A stretch of DNA of 64,000 bases from Streptantibioticus cattleyicolor NRRL 8057 = DSM 46488. GTDB lineage: Bacteria; Actinomycetota; Actinomycetes; Streptomycetales; Streptomycetaceae. The stretch lies in contig NC_017586.1 in NCBI RefSeq assembly GCF_000240165.1, positions 806,001-870,000 of the forward strand. The letters are read 5' to 3'. The notes beneath the pieces are model-generated. The model was not told where the DNA came from, did no database searches, and worked only from the letters and a program-made list of their open reading frames with translations. The position numbers were made by a program, and so were the translations under genes. Shown here one piece after another: positions 38,537 to 46,620 of the stretch (its first letter is position 1; each line of letters opens with the position of its first letter).

Positions 38537-39703
38537 TCAGGAATCCGGCCGCTCGGAACCCACCAGCCACATCGCGAAGAACTGCGAGCCGCCGCCGTAG
38601 GCGTGGCCGAGCGCCCGCCGGGCCCCGTCCACCTGGTGTTCCCCGGCGAGCCCGCGCACCTGGAGGGCGGCCTCGGCGAAACGCAGCATGCCGGAGGCGC
38701 CGATGGGGTTGGTGGAGAGCACCCCGCCGGAAGGGTTGACCGGCAGGTCGCCGTCGAGCGCGGTGGCCCGGGACTCGGTGAGCCGCCACCCCTCCCCCTC
38801 GGCGGCGAACCCCAGGTTCTCCAGCCACATCGGCTCGTACCAGGAGAACGGCACGTACAGCTCGGCCACGTCGATCTCGCGGCGCGGGTCGGTGATGCCG
38901 GCCTGCCGGTAGACCTCGGCGGCGCAGTCCCGGCCGGCCCGTGGCGAGACGTAGTCCTTGCCGGCGAACATGGTGGGTTCGCTGCGCATGGCGCGGCCGT
39001 GCACCCAGGCGGGCGGGTGCGGGGCGCGGCGGGCGCCGACGGCGTCGGTGAGCACCATGGCGCAGGCACCGTCGGAGGAGGGGCAGGTCTCGGAGTAGCG
39101 GATGGGGTCCCACAACATCGGCGAGGCCAGCACCCGTTCCAGGGTCAGGTCGTCCTCGTGCAGGTGGGCGTAGGGGTTCTTGAGGGCGTTGCGGCGGTCC
39201 TTGTAGGCGACGAGGGCGCCGACGTCCTCGGGGGCGCCGCTGCGCCGCAGGTAGGCGCGGACGTGCGGGGCGAAGAAGCCGCCGGCGCCGGCGAGCAACG
39301 GCTGCTGGAACGGGATGGGCAGCGAGAGCCCCCACATGGCGTTGGATTCCGACTGTTTTTCGAAGGCGACGGTGAGCACCGTGCGGTGGACGCGGGCGGC
39401 CACCAGGTCGGCGGCGACCAGCGCGGTGGAGCCGCCCACCGAGCCCGCGGTGTGCACCCGCATCATGGGCTTGCCCACCGCGCCGAGCGCCTCGGCGAGG
39501 TACAGCTCGGGCATCATCACGCCCTCGAAGAAGTCGGGCGCCTTGCCGATGACGACGGCGTCGACGTCGGGCCAGTCGAGCCGGGCGTCGGCCAGCGCGC
39601 GTCCGGCGGCCTCGCGGACGAGCCCGGCGAGGGAGACGTCGCGGCGGGCGGCGGCGTGCTTGGTCTGGCCGATGCCGATCACGGCCACCGGTTCGTCAGC
39701 CAT
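38537..39703 (-). CDS. Thiolase-like lipid-transfer protein (SCP-2 thiolase/Ltp type)
   Basis: This 388-residue thiolase-fold protein starts VAVIGIGQTKHA and has RVHTAGSVGGSTALVAADLV where true thiolases carry the nucleophilic Cys. The C-terminal motif reads NPSGGVLSTNPIGASG, lacking the GHP histidine. Both catalytic residues of a degradative thiolase are therefore absent. This is the pattern of Ltp-type proteins that work with a DUF35 partner in side-chain C-C cleavage of acyl-CoA substrates. Its start overlaps the end of the second thiolase gene by 8 bases. The operon order is enoyl-CoA hydratase, DUF35, thiolase-like, this gene. A retro-aldol-type lyase is a reasonable inference; the substrate is unknown. 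Confidence 0.85.
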   Translation of the reverse strand: MADEPVAVIGIGQTKHAAARRDVSLAGLVREAAGRALADARLDWPDVDAVVIGKAPDFFEGVMMPELYLAEALGAVGKPMMRVHTAGSVGGSTALVAADLVAARVHRTVLTVAFEKQSESNAMWGLSLPIPFQQPLLAGAGGFFAPHVRAYLRRSGAPEDVGALVAYKDRRNALKNPYAHLHEDDLTLERVLASPMLWDPIRYSETCPSSDGACAMVLTDAVGARRAPHPPAWVHGRAMRSEPTMFAGKDYVSPRAGRDCAAEVYRQAGITDPRREIDVAELYVPFSWYEPMWLENLGFAAEGEGWRLTESRATALDGDLPVNPSGGVLSTNPIGASGMLRFAEAALQVRGLAGEHQVDGARRALGHAYGGGSQFFAMWLVGSERPDS

Positions 39704-40745
39704 GGTCGGCTCCCTCCAGGACGGCCACCAGGTTCTGCTGGAGGCACGGGCCCGATGTGGCGTGCGCCAGCGCCCGGTCGGCGGCGCCGGTGTGGATGCG
39801 GGCGGCGGCCTCGCCGATCCGGATCAGCCCGGCGGCCATCACGGGGTTGGCCGCCAGCGCCCCGCCCGAGGGGTTGACGGTGACGTCGTCGGTGAGGCGC
39901 AGCGCGTCGCGCAGGACGACCTCCTGGGCGGTGAACGGGGCGTGCAGCTCGGCGAGTTGGACCGGTGCGGTGAAGGAACCGGCGCGTTCGGCGGCGAGCC
40001 GGGTGGACGGGGAGGTGGTCAGGTCGCGCAGGCCGAGGGCGTGGGCCTCGATGCGGTGGTCGATGCCGCGGATCCAGGCCGGGCGGGCGCACAGCCGCCG
40101 TGCCGTGTCGCCGGCCGCGAGGACCACGGCGGCGGCGCCGTCGCTGATCGGCGGGCAGTCGTGGCGGCGCAGCGGGCGCACCACGTAGTCGGTGTCGGTG
40201 CGGTCGTCGGTGAGCTGGGCGTGCGGGTTGGCGCGGGCCGCGGTGCGGTTGCGGGCGGCGATGGCGGCGAGCCGCTTCTCGTCGGTGGCCCCGGCGTCGA
40301 TGAGCGCCTGGGCCTGGAGCGCGGCGAGGGAGACGGAGTCGGGCCACAGCGGGGCGAGGCAGTAGGGGTCGAGCTGGCGGGTGAGGACGTCGCGCAGCCG
40401 GCCCGGGGAGGACTTGCCCCAGGCGTAGACCAGGGCGGTCTCGGCGCGTCCGGTGCGCAGCTTGACCCACGCCTCGTACAGCGCCCAGGCGCCGTCCATC
40501 TCGACGTGCGACTCGGCGATCGGCGGCCAGGCGCCCACCCCGTCCAGCGCCATGGTGAAGGAGAAGGCGCGGCCGGCCAGGTAGTCGCTCGACCCGGAGC
40601 AGGTGAAGTCGATGCGCGCCGTGGTGAGCCCCACCTGGCCGAGGGCGTCGTGGAGCACCGGCAGCACCATCTCGACCTCGGAGGACTCCGCGGAGTCGCG
40701 GACGTGCGCGCTCTGCGCGAAGGCGACCACGGCGACCTCGGTCAC
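39696..40745 (-). CDS. Second thiolase-like protein
   Basis: This 349-residue thiolase fold is divergent from its neighbour. The N-terminus is TEVAVVAFAQSAHVRDSAES. The segment ESHVEMDGAWALYEAWVKL occupies the active-site loop without a Cys, and the C-terminal NPSGGALAANPVMAAG lacks the GHP histidine. A Cys is present in DFTCSGSSDYLAG, but not at the usual position. The GTG start overlaps the DUF35 stop (GTGA, 40742-40745), and its own stop runs 8 bases into the next thiolase gene. Two thiolase-like chains with one double DUF35 protein suggest a hetero-oligomeric complex. Confidence 0.82.
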   Translation of the reverse strand: MTEVAVVAFAQSAHVRDSAESSEVEMVLPVLHDALGQVGLTTARIDFTCSGSSDYLAGRAFSFTMALDGVGAWPPIAESHVEMDGAWALYEAWVKLRTGRAETALVYAWGKSSPGRLRDVLTRQLDPYCLAPLWPDSVSLAALQAQALIDAGATDEKRLAAIAARNRTAARANPHAQLTDDRTDTDYVVRPLRRHDCPPISDGAAAVVLAAGDTARRLCARPAWIRGIDHRIEAHALGLRDLTTSPSTRLAAERAGSFTAPVQLAELHAPFTAQEVVLRDALRLTDDVTVNPSGGALAANPVMAAGLIRIGEAAARIHTGAADRALAHATSGPCLQQNLVAVLEGADHG

Positions 40746-41686
40746 AGCAGCTCCTTGTAGGTGTCGTAGTCGGCGTCGGGTTCGCCGGTGGGCCGGTAGT
40801 GGTCGGGGTAGCGGCCGTCCCGCGTCCACACCGCCTCCACCCGCAGCCCCATGCGCACCTGGTCGTAGGGGATGCCCGCGATGCGGCCGTGCAGGGCCAG
40901 GTCGGCGCCGTCCAGGGCGATGTGCGCGTAGACGTAGGGCACCTCGATGTCGGCGCCGCGGGCCTTGATGTTGACCACGCAGAAGGTGGTGACGGTGCCG
41001 CGCGGGCCGGTCGGGACCTGTTCGGTGGTGGCCACCCCGCAGGTGGGGCAGGCGCCGCGGGGCGGTACGTAGACCTTGCGGCAGGCGGGGCAGCGTTCGC
41101 CGAGGATGCGGTGGTCGGCGAGGGCGGTCAGGTAGCGGGTCTGGGCGCGGCCGGGTGAGTAGGTGTAGTCGAGGCGGGCGGGGGCGGTGATGCCGGTGAC
41201 CGGGTCGGTGAAGTCCGCGTCGTGCGGGGCGCCGAAGTCGCCGGGCGGCCCCTGGTACGGCTCGAAGCAGGCGATGTCGGTGATGGCGCCGTGGCGTTCG
41301 GCGGCCCAGCGCACCCGTACCCGCAGGCCGGTGCGGACGGCTTCGGGGCCGGGTGCGTCGAGCGCGTGGAGCAGGGCGGTGTCGGCGCCGTCGAGGCGGA
41401 CCAGGGCCCAGGCGAAGGGGTGGTCCAGGGGTTGCGCGGGCCCGGGGCGCGGGTTCCACGCCCAGGTGGTGACGGTGCCGGTGGGGGCGACCTCGACGAG
41501 GTGGTCGAGTGCGGCGCCGGTGGCCGGGTCGTACTCGGCCGGCGGCACCAGGACGCGGCCGTCGGCGGCGCGCGCCCCGAGGACGACGCGTTCCCGCAGT
41601 CCGGTGAGGAAGGCGCCCAGCACCGGGCCGAGGGACCGGGTGAACGGGAACTCCACCACCAGCGGGGCGGTGAGGACGTGGGGCAT
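40742..41686 (-). CDS. Double OB-fold zinc-ribbon protein (tandem DUF35)
   Basis: This 314-residue protein contains two copies of the DUF35 zinc-ribbon/OB-fold unit. The second copy (about residues 165-314) has an intact zinc ribbon, RCPACRKVYVPPRGACPTCG, and the OB segment GTVTTFCVVNIKARGADIEV. The first copy (about 1-160) has the same layout (VLGARAADGRVLVPPAEYDP, then GTVTTWAWNPR), but all ribbon cysteines are lost. DUF35 proteins are obligate partners of thiolases and enoyl-CoA hydratases in CoA-ester catabolism. The ATG at 41686 has GGGAGGAG upstream. It overlaps the downstream thiolase gene and lies 36 bases after the enoyl-CoA hydratase gene. Confidence 0.85.
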   Translation of the reverse strand: MPHVLTAPLVVEFPFTRSLGPVLGAFLTGLRERVVLGARAADGRVLVPPAEYDPATGAALDHLVEVAPTGTVTTWAWNPRPGPAQPLDHPFAWALVRLDGADTALLHALDAPGPEAVRTGLRVRVRWAAERHGAITDIACFEPYQGPPGDFGAPHDADFTDPVTGITAPARLDYTYSPGRAQTRYLTALADHRILGERCPACRKVYVPPRGACPTCGVATTEQVPTGPRGTVTTFCVVNIKARGADIEVPYVYAHIALDGADLALHGRIAGIPYDQVRMGLRVEAVWTRDGRYPDHYRPTGEPDADYDTYKELL

Positions 41687-41722
41687 GGGTCTCCTCCCAG
41701 GGCCGGGCGGACGGCGTGCGGG

Positions 41723-42523
41723 TCAGGCGCGGCGGAAGACGGGCGGGCGCTTCTCGGCGAAGGCACGGCTGCCTTCCTTGGCGTCGTCGGTGGCGAACAC
41801 CGGCCAGCCGCGGTCGAGTTCGGCCTTGAGTCCGTCGGCCTCGGTGAGGCCGGCGGTCTCGTAGACGCTGGCCTTGACCGCCTCGACGGCGAGCGGGCCG
41901 TTGGCGTTGATCAGCTCGGCGGTCTCCAGCGCCTTCTCCAGTGCGGTGCCGTCCGGGACGACGTGGCCGATCAGGCCGATGCGGGCGGCTTCCTCGGCCG
42001 GGTAGGGGCGCCCGGTGAGCAGCATCTCCAGGGCGTGGGTGCGGGGGATCTGGCGGGGCAGGCGCACGGTGGAGCCGCCGATCGGGAACAGGCCGCGGCG
42101 CACCTCGTACAGGCCGAAGACCGCGCCGCGGCCGGCGATGCGGATGTCGGTGCCCTGGAGGATCTCGGTGCCGCCGGCCACGCAGTGGCCTTCGACGGCG
42201 GCGATGACGGGTTTGCGCGGCCGGTGGTGGCGCAGCATCGCCTTCCAGTGCAGATCGGGGTCGGCGGCGAGGCGGTCGCGGTAGCGGTCGTCGCCGGCGC
42301 CCTGGCCGGCGAGTGTCTTGAGGTCCATGCCGGAGCAGAAGGTGCCGCCGGCGCCGGTGAGGACGACGGAGCGTACGGTGTCGTCCTCGTCGGCGGCGAG
42401 CCAGCCGTCGTGGAGGCCGACCAGCATCGGCAGGGACAGGGCGTTCTTCGCCTCGGGGCGGTTGAGGGTGAGCACGAGCGTCGCGCCGACGCGCTCCACC
42501 GTGAGGTGTTCGGTGCCGGCCAT
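41723..42523 (-). CDS. Enoyl-CoA hydratase/isomerase (crotonase family)
   Basis: This 266-residue crotonase-fold enzyme acts on acyl-CoA thioesters in beta-oxidation-like pathways. The oxyanion-hole segments are GGTFCSGMDLKTL (about 62-74) and AVEGHCVAGGTEILQGTDIR (about 109-128). Glu residues around 118-140 match the crotonase catalytic positions loosely. The ATG at 42523 has AGGAAGGG upstream. It is the first gene of the hydratase/DUF35/thiolase/thiolase operon. The 188 bases before it are shared with a divergent acyl-CoA synthetase and hold an operator-like palindrome. Confidence 0.9.
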   Translation of the reverse strand: MAGTEHLTVERVGATLVLTLNRPEAKNALSLPMLVGLHDGWLAADEDDTVRSVVLTGAGGTFCSGMDLKTLAGQGAGDDRYRDRLAADPDLHWKAMLRHHRPRKPVIAAVEGHCVAGGTEILQGTDIRIAGRGAVFGLYEVRRGLFPIGGSTVRLPRQIPRTHALEMLLTGRPYPAEEAARIGLIGHVVPDGTALEKALETAELINANGPLAVEAVKASVYETAGLTEADGLKAELDRGWPVFATDDAKEGSRAFAEKRPPVFRRA

Positions 42524-42599
42524 GGCATCCCTTCCTGGGCGCTGCTGGGCGCTGATCCGGACCAGGGTGGCGGAGGCGGCAGGGGAGTTCAAGAGACTT

Positions 42600-42616
42600 T
42601 CTGACTTACCGTCAGA
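42600..42616. promoter_or_regulatory. Operator-like palindrome, copy 2 (TCTGACTTACCGTCAGA)
   Basis: It lies 76 bases before the enoyl-CoA hydratase start and 95 before the acyl-CoA synthetase start, in their divergent promoter region. It matches 15 of 17 bases of copy 1 at 38160. One regulator bound here could control both transcripts. Confidence 0.7.
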
Positions 42617-42711
42617 TTTTTTCGGCGCCGCCCCTTCCCACTCCCGGCGCCCGGCGCTCTAATGGCCCTCGCCCAGTGGTTGCCCGGTCAGTGGCCCGGT
42701 CTGGAGGCACC

Positions 42712-44319
42712 GTGGAGTACAACCTCGCCGACCTCTTCGAATCCGTCGTGGACGTGGTGCCCGACCGCGAGGCCCTGGTGTACGCGGACCACCCCGGCAC
42801 CGGCGCGGAACGCCGGCTCACCTACGCGGAGCTGGACGCCGCCGCCAACCGGCTCGCCCACCACCTGGCCGGCCAGGGCGTCGCCCCCGGTGACCACGTG
42901 GGCCTCCACCTGTACAACGGCGTGGAGTACCTCCAGACGACGCTGGCCTGCCTGAAGATCCGCGCGGTGCCGGTCAACGTCAACTACCGCTACGTGGAGG
43001 ACGAGTTGGCGCACCTGTACCGGGACGCCGACCTGGTGGCGCTGGTGTACGACGCGGAGTTCGCCGACCGGGTGGCCACCGCCGCCGCGCGGGCGCCCCG
43101 GCTGCGTCACCGTCTGCGGGTCGGCGGTACCGGGCCGGAGGCGGTGTCGTTCGCCGACGCGGAGGCGCAGGGGTCGCCCGGGCGTGACTTCGCGCCGCGT
43201 TCCGCCGACGACCAGTTGGTGATCTACACCGGCGGCACCACCGGGCTGCCCAAGGGCGTGATGTGGCGCTCGGAGGACCTGTTCTTCGCCGGGCTCGGCG
43301 GCGGGGCGCCCACCGGGATCCCGGTCTCCCGCCCCGAGGAGCTGGCCGAGCGGGTGGCGGCGGGCGGCGAGGGGCTGGTCTTCTTCCCGGCGCCGCCGTT
43401 GATGCACGGCACCGCCACGCTCACCGCCTTCATCGCCTTCTTCTTCGGCCAGAAGGTGGTGCTGCACCGCCGGTACGCGCCCGAGGAGGTGCTGCGCACC
43501 GTGGAGCGGGAGCGGGTCACCTCGCTGGCGCTGGTGGGCGACGCGATGCTGCGCCCGCTGGCGGACGCGCTGGCCGGACCGCTGAAGGGCACCGACTGCT
43601 CGTCGCTGCTGAGCCTGTCCAGCTCCGGCGCGGTGCTCTCGCGCACCGTCCGCGAGCAGTTCCAAACGCTGGTGCCGCAGGTGCTGATCCTCAACAACTT
43701 CGGCTCGTCCGAGTCGGGCTTCAACGGCACGGCGACCGACGAATCCGGGGCCGGCGAGGGGTTCCGGCTGCGGGTCAACTCCCGCACCGCTGTGGTCGAT
43801 CCGGTCACTCACCGGCCGGTGGCGCCGGGGGTGCCGGGGCGGCTGGCGCAGCGCGGCCATGTGCCGCTGGGGTACTACAACGACCCGGTCAAGACCGCCG
43901 AGACGTTCTTGACCGACGCGGCGGGCGAGCGCTGGGTGCTCCTCGGCGACATGGCGACGGTGGACGCCGAGGGTGTGGTGACGGTGCTCGGCCGGGGTTC
44001 GCAGTGCATCAACACCGGTGGCGAGAAGGTGTTCCCGGAGGAGGTCGAGGAGGTCCTCAAGGCCCATCCGGACGTCTACGACGCGCTGGTGGCCGGGGTG
44101 CCGCACGAACGCTGGGGAAGTCAGGTGACGGCGGTGGTGCAGCCCCGCCCCGGCACGGAGGTGACGTTGTGTCAGCTCCAGGAGCACTGCCGGGACCGGC
44201 TCGCCGGGTACAAGATCCCCCGGGTCCTGGTGGTCACCGGGCACATCCGGCGCTCCCCCAGCGGCAAGGCCGACTACGGCTGGGCGCGGCAGGTGGCGGC
44301 CCGGGCCGCCGGACGCTGA
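42712..44319 (+). CDS. Acyl-CoA synthetase (FadD-like, ANL superfamily)
   Basis: This 535-residue ligase forms acyl-CoA from a carboxylic acid, ATP and CoA. The P-loop-like IYTGGTTGLPKGVMWR is at about residue 175. NNFGSSESGFNG lies at about 330, and the C-terminal catalytic Lys is in RSPSGKADYGWAR. The sequence resembles the steroid- or branched-acid-activating FadD group more than acetyl-CoA synthetase. The GTG at 42712 has GGAGG four bases upstream. It is divergent from the hydratase operon, with an operator-like palindrome between. It probably activates the substrate that the opposite operon degrades. Confidence 0.9.
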   Translation: MEYNLADLFESVVDVVPDREALVYADHPGTGAERRLTYAELDAAANRLAHHLAGQGVAPGDHVGLHLYNGVEYLQTTLACLKIRAVPVNVNYRYVEDELAHLYRDADLVALVYDAEFADRVATAAARAPRLRHRLRVGGTGPEAVSFADAEAQGSPGRDFAPRSADDQLVIYTGGTTGLPKGVMWRSEDLFFAGLGGGAPTGIPVSRPEELAERVAAGGEGLVFFPAPPLMHGTATLTAFIAFFFGQKVVLHRRYAPEEVLRTVERERVTSLALVGDAMLRPLADALAGPLKGTDCSSLLSLSSSGAVLSRTVREQFQTLVPQVLILNNFGSSESGFNGTATDESGAGEGFRLRVNSRTAVVDPVTHRPVAPGVPGRLAQRGHVPLGYYNDPVKTAETFLTDAAGERWVLLGDMATVDAEGVVTVLGRGSQCINTGGEKVFPEEVEEVLKAHPDVYDALVAGVPHERWGSQVTAVVQPRPGTEVTLCQLQEHCRDRLAGYKIPRVLVVTGHIRRSPSGKADYGWARQVAARAAGR

Positions 44320-44333
44320 GCCGGGCGCCCCGG

Positions 44334-44939
44334 TCAGCCGCAGACCGACGGCAGGGCGCGGGCCAGCGCGGCGCGGTGCAGCGCGTCGAGGTGGAGTTCG
44401 CGGCCGACCTCGAGGTATTCCAGGCCGAGGTGGGCCGGGCAGGAGCGGGCGGCGCGGGCGGTGGCGGTGCCGGCGATGGCGTGCACCAACCGGTCGCCCA
44501 GTTCGTTGAGTTCGGCCCGGACCGCGGCCAGGTCGGGGCGGACCGGCGGCACCGTGCGGGGGTCGGCGGTCCACCGCCGGTACAGGCCGCGCTGGACGAC
44601 CTTGCTCGCCTCGATCTGGTCGCGGAAGATCCGCCTGGTCACCGCCGGATCGGCGCCCAGCCGCACCGCCTCGGCCGCCGCGCCGTCCAGCACCTGCCGC
44701 TCGCGCGCGGGGTCGTCGATCGGCGCGGAGGTGCCCCACTTGGCCGCGGCCACCTGGTCCGAGACGAGCACGCGCCGCGCGGCCAGGCGTACCACCGGGT
44801 CGAGGGCGCCGTGACCCGGGGCGGACACGGTGCGGCCGGCCGGCGGTGCGGGGTGCGGGTCGGCGGCGGCCGGGGCGACGGCGCCGGCCAGGAGCGCGGC
44901 GGTGGCCAGCAGGACACGGAACGGCTTGCACAGGCGCAC
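44334..44939 (-). CDS. Secreted chorismate mutase (AroQ-gamma type)
   Basis: This 201-residue exported enzyme would convert chorismate to prephenate outside the membrane. A Sec signal peptide covers about residues 1-26 (hydrophobic VLLATAALLAGAVAPAAA). The all-helical AroQ core follows, with conserved blocks VRLAARRVLVSDQVAAAKWG, IDDPARERQVL and FRDQIEASKVVQRGLYRRW. These hold the Arg, Lys, Asp, Glu and Gln of the active site. Two late Cys residues (SCPAHLGLEY and PSVCG) may form a disulfide, as in the mycobacterial secreted enzyme. The GTG at 44939 has AAGGGG upstream. It converges on the acyl-CoA synthetase gene. Its role in this neighbourhood is unclear. Confidence 0.85.
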   Translation of the reverse strand: MRLCKPFRVLLATAALLAGAVAPAAADPHPAPPAGRTVSAPGHGALDPVVRLAARRVLVSDQVAAAKWGTSAPIDDPARERQVLDGAAAEAVRLGADPAVTRRIFRDQIEASKVVQRGLYRRWTADPRTVPPVRPDLAAVRAELNELGDRLVHAIAGTATARAARSCPAHLGLEYLEVGRELHLDALHRAALARALPSVCG

Positions 44940-45020
44940 GGTGGGCCCCTTCGGTCGGACGGCTTTCCCCGGCCATGATGGCGTACCCCGGGCGCGGAAC
45001 GGCAGCCTTGGCGCATCGAG

Positions 45021-45035
45021 TTGACCCCGCGTCAG
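45021..45035. promoter_or_regulatory. Operator-like repeat, weaker copy (TTGACCCCGCGTCAG)
   Basis: This is an imperfect inverted repeat of the TGAC-N4-CGTCAG type, overlapping the stop codon of the acyl-CoA synthetase gene. It lies about 82 bases before the chorismate mutase start. Assignment is weaker than for the other copies because one outer base is mismatched. Confidence 0.4.
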
Positions 45036-46606
45036 ATGGCGCGGTCGCGGCCGGCCCAGTAGGGCTCGCGCAGCCGCCGTTTGTAGAGCTTGCCGTTGGG
45101 GTCGCGGGGCATCTCGGTGACGAAGTCGACGGAGCGGGGGCGTTTGTAGGCGGCCAGCCGTGCTTCGCAGTGGGCGAGGACGGAACGGGCCAGCTCCTCG
45201 TCGGGCCGGTGGCCGGGGGCGGGTTCGACCACCGCCTTGACCTCCTCGCCCCAGTCGTCGTGCGGGACCCCGAAGGCGGCGGCGTCGGCCACCCCGGGGT
45301 GGGAGAGCAGCACGGCCTCGATCTCGGCGGGGTAGATGTTGACCCCGCCGGAGATGATCAGGTCGATCTTGCGGTCGCGCAGGAAGAGGTAGCCGTCCTC
45401 GTCCAGGTAGCCCAGGTCGCCGACGGTGAAGAAGTCACCGATGCGGCCCCGCCGGGTCTTCTCGGCGTCCTTGTGGTAGCTGAAGCCGCCGGTGCGCATG
45501 GTCAGGTAGACGGTGCCCACCTCGCCGGCCGGGAGCCGCCGCCCCTCGTCGTCGAAGACCGCGATCTCGCTGATCGGCCAGGCCCGGCCGACCGTGCCGG
45601 GGCGGGCCAGCCATTCGGCGGCGGTGGCGAAGGTGCCGCCGCCCTCGCTGGCCGCGTAGTACTCCTCCACGCACGGCCCCCACCAGTCCAGCATCGCCCG
45701 CTTGATGTGTTCCGGGCACGGGGCGGCGCCGTGGAAGGCGTGCCGCATGCTGGAGACGTCGTAGCCCTCGCGTACCTTCTCCGGCAGCGCGATCAGGCGG
45801 TGGAACTGGGTGGGCACCATGTGGGTGTGGGTGACCCGGTGGCGTTCGATCAGCCGCAGCATCTCCTCCGGGAGCCACTTGTCCATCACCACCACGAGGT
45901 GGCCCAGGTGGAGCGCGGCGGCGGCGAACTGGAGCACGGCGGTGTGGTAGAGCGGCGAACACACCAGGTGCACGTTGTCGTCGAAGGGGCGGACCCCGAA
46001 GATGCCGAGGAATCCGCCGAGGCTGCCCTCCTCCGGCGGACGGCCGGTCAGCGGGCGGCGCACCCCGCGCGGGCGGCCGGTGGTGCCGGAGGTGTAGTTC
46101 ATCACGGCGCCGGCGGTGCGGGCGTCCGGCGCGGTGCCGGGGTGGGCGGCGAGCCAGTCGTCGTAGGAGGCGAACCCCTCGGCGGCGCCCACCACGTAAC
46201 GGCGGTCGCCGGGCAGCCCGGCCTCGTCCGCGGCGGCCCGGGCGGCCCGCGCGTGGCGTTGGTGGCAGATGACCACCTTGGCCTCGGAGTCGGCGGTGAT
46301 CCAGGCGATCTCCGGCCCGGTCAGGTGGTGGTTGACCGGCACCAGGTAGAACCCGGCCTGGGCGGCGGCGAGATAGGCGGTGAAGAACTCCGGGCCGTTG
46401 GGGAGCACCACGGCGAAGGAGTCGCCGGGGCGCAGGCCGTGCGCGCGCAGCGCGTGCACCAGCCGGTTGGCGGCGGTGTGCAGCCTCCCCGCGGACCACG
46501 GCGTGCCGTCGGGGGCGATGAGCACCGTGCGGTCGGGGTCGGCGGCGGCCTGGCGCCAGAAGCCGTTGGTGTTGGCGGCCAGGTGGGCGTCGGCGGGTGC
46601 GGACAC
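45032..46606 (-). CDS. Acyl-CoA synthetase (FadD-like) with altered P-loop lysine
   Basis: This 524-residue ANL ligase has the AMP-binding loop MNYTSGTTGRPRGVRRP, in which the usual Lys of the PKG motif is Arg. It also has EEYYAASEGGG (about 320), FFTVGDLGYLDEDGY and the C-terminal catalytic Lys in RDPNGKLYKRRL. The motif ISGGVNIYPAEIEAVL matches medium- or aromatic-acid-CoA ligases of the FadD group. The GTG at 46606 has GAGGAGGTG upstream. It follows the nitronate monooxygenase gene by 14 bases on the same strand, so the two form an operon whose promoter carries two operator-like palindromes. The substrate is unknown. Confidence 0.9.
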   Translation of the reverse strand: MSAPADAHLAANTNGFWRQAAADPDRTVLIAPDGTPWSAGRLHTAANRLVHALRAHGLRPGDSFAVVLPNGPEFFTAYLAAAQAGFYLVPVNHHLTGPEIAWITADSEAKVVICHQRHARAARAAADEAGLPGDRRYVVGAAEGFASYDDWLAAHPGTAPDARTAGAVMNYTSGTTGRPRGVRRPLTGRPPEEGSLGGFLGIFGVRPFDDNVHLVCSPLYHTAVLQFAAAALHLGHLVVVMDKWLPEEMLRLIERHRVTHTHMVPTQFHRLIALPEKVREGYDVSSMRHAFHGAAPCPEHIKRAMLDWWGPCVEEYYAASEGGGTFATAAEWLARPGTVGRAWPISEIAVFDDEGRRLPAGEVGTVYLTMRTGGFSYHKDAEKTRRGRIGDFFTVGDLGYLDEDGYLFLRDRKIDLIISGGVNIYPAEIEAVLLSHPGVADAAAFGVPHDDWGEEVKAVVEPAPGHRPDEELARSVLAHCEARLAAYKRPRSVDFVTEMPRDPNGKLYKRRLREPYWAGRDRAI

Positions 46607-46620
46607 GGTCGGGCACCTCC

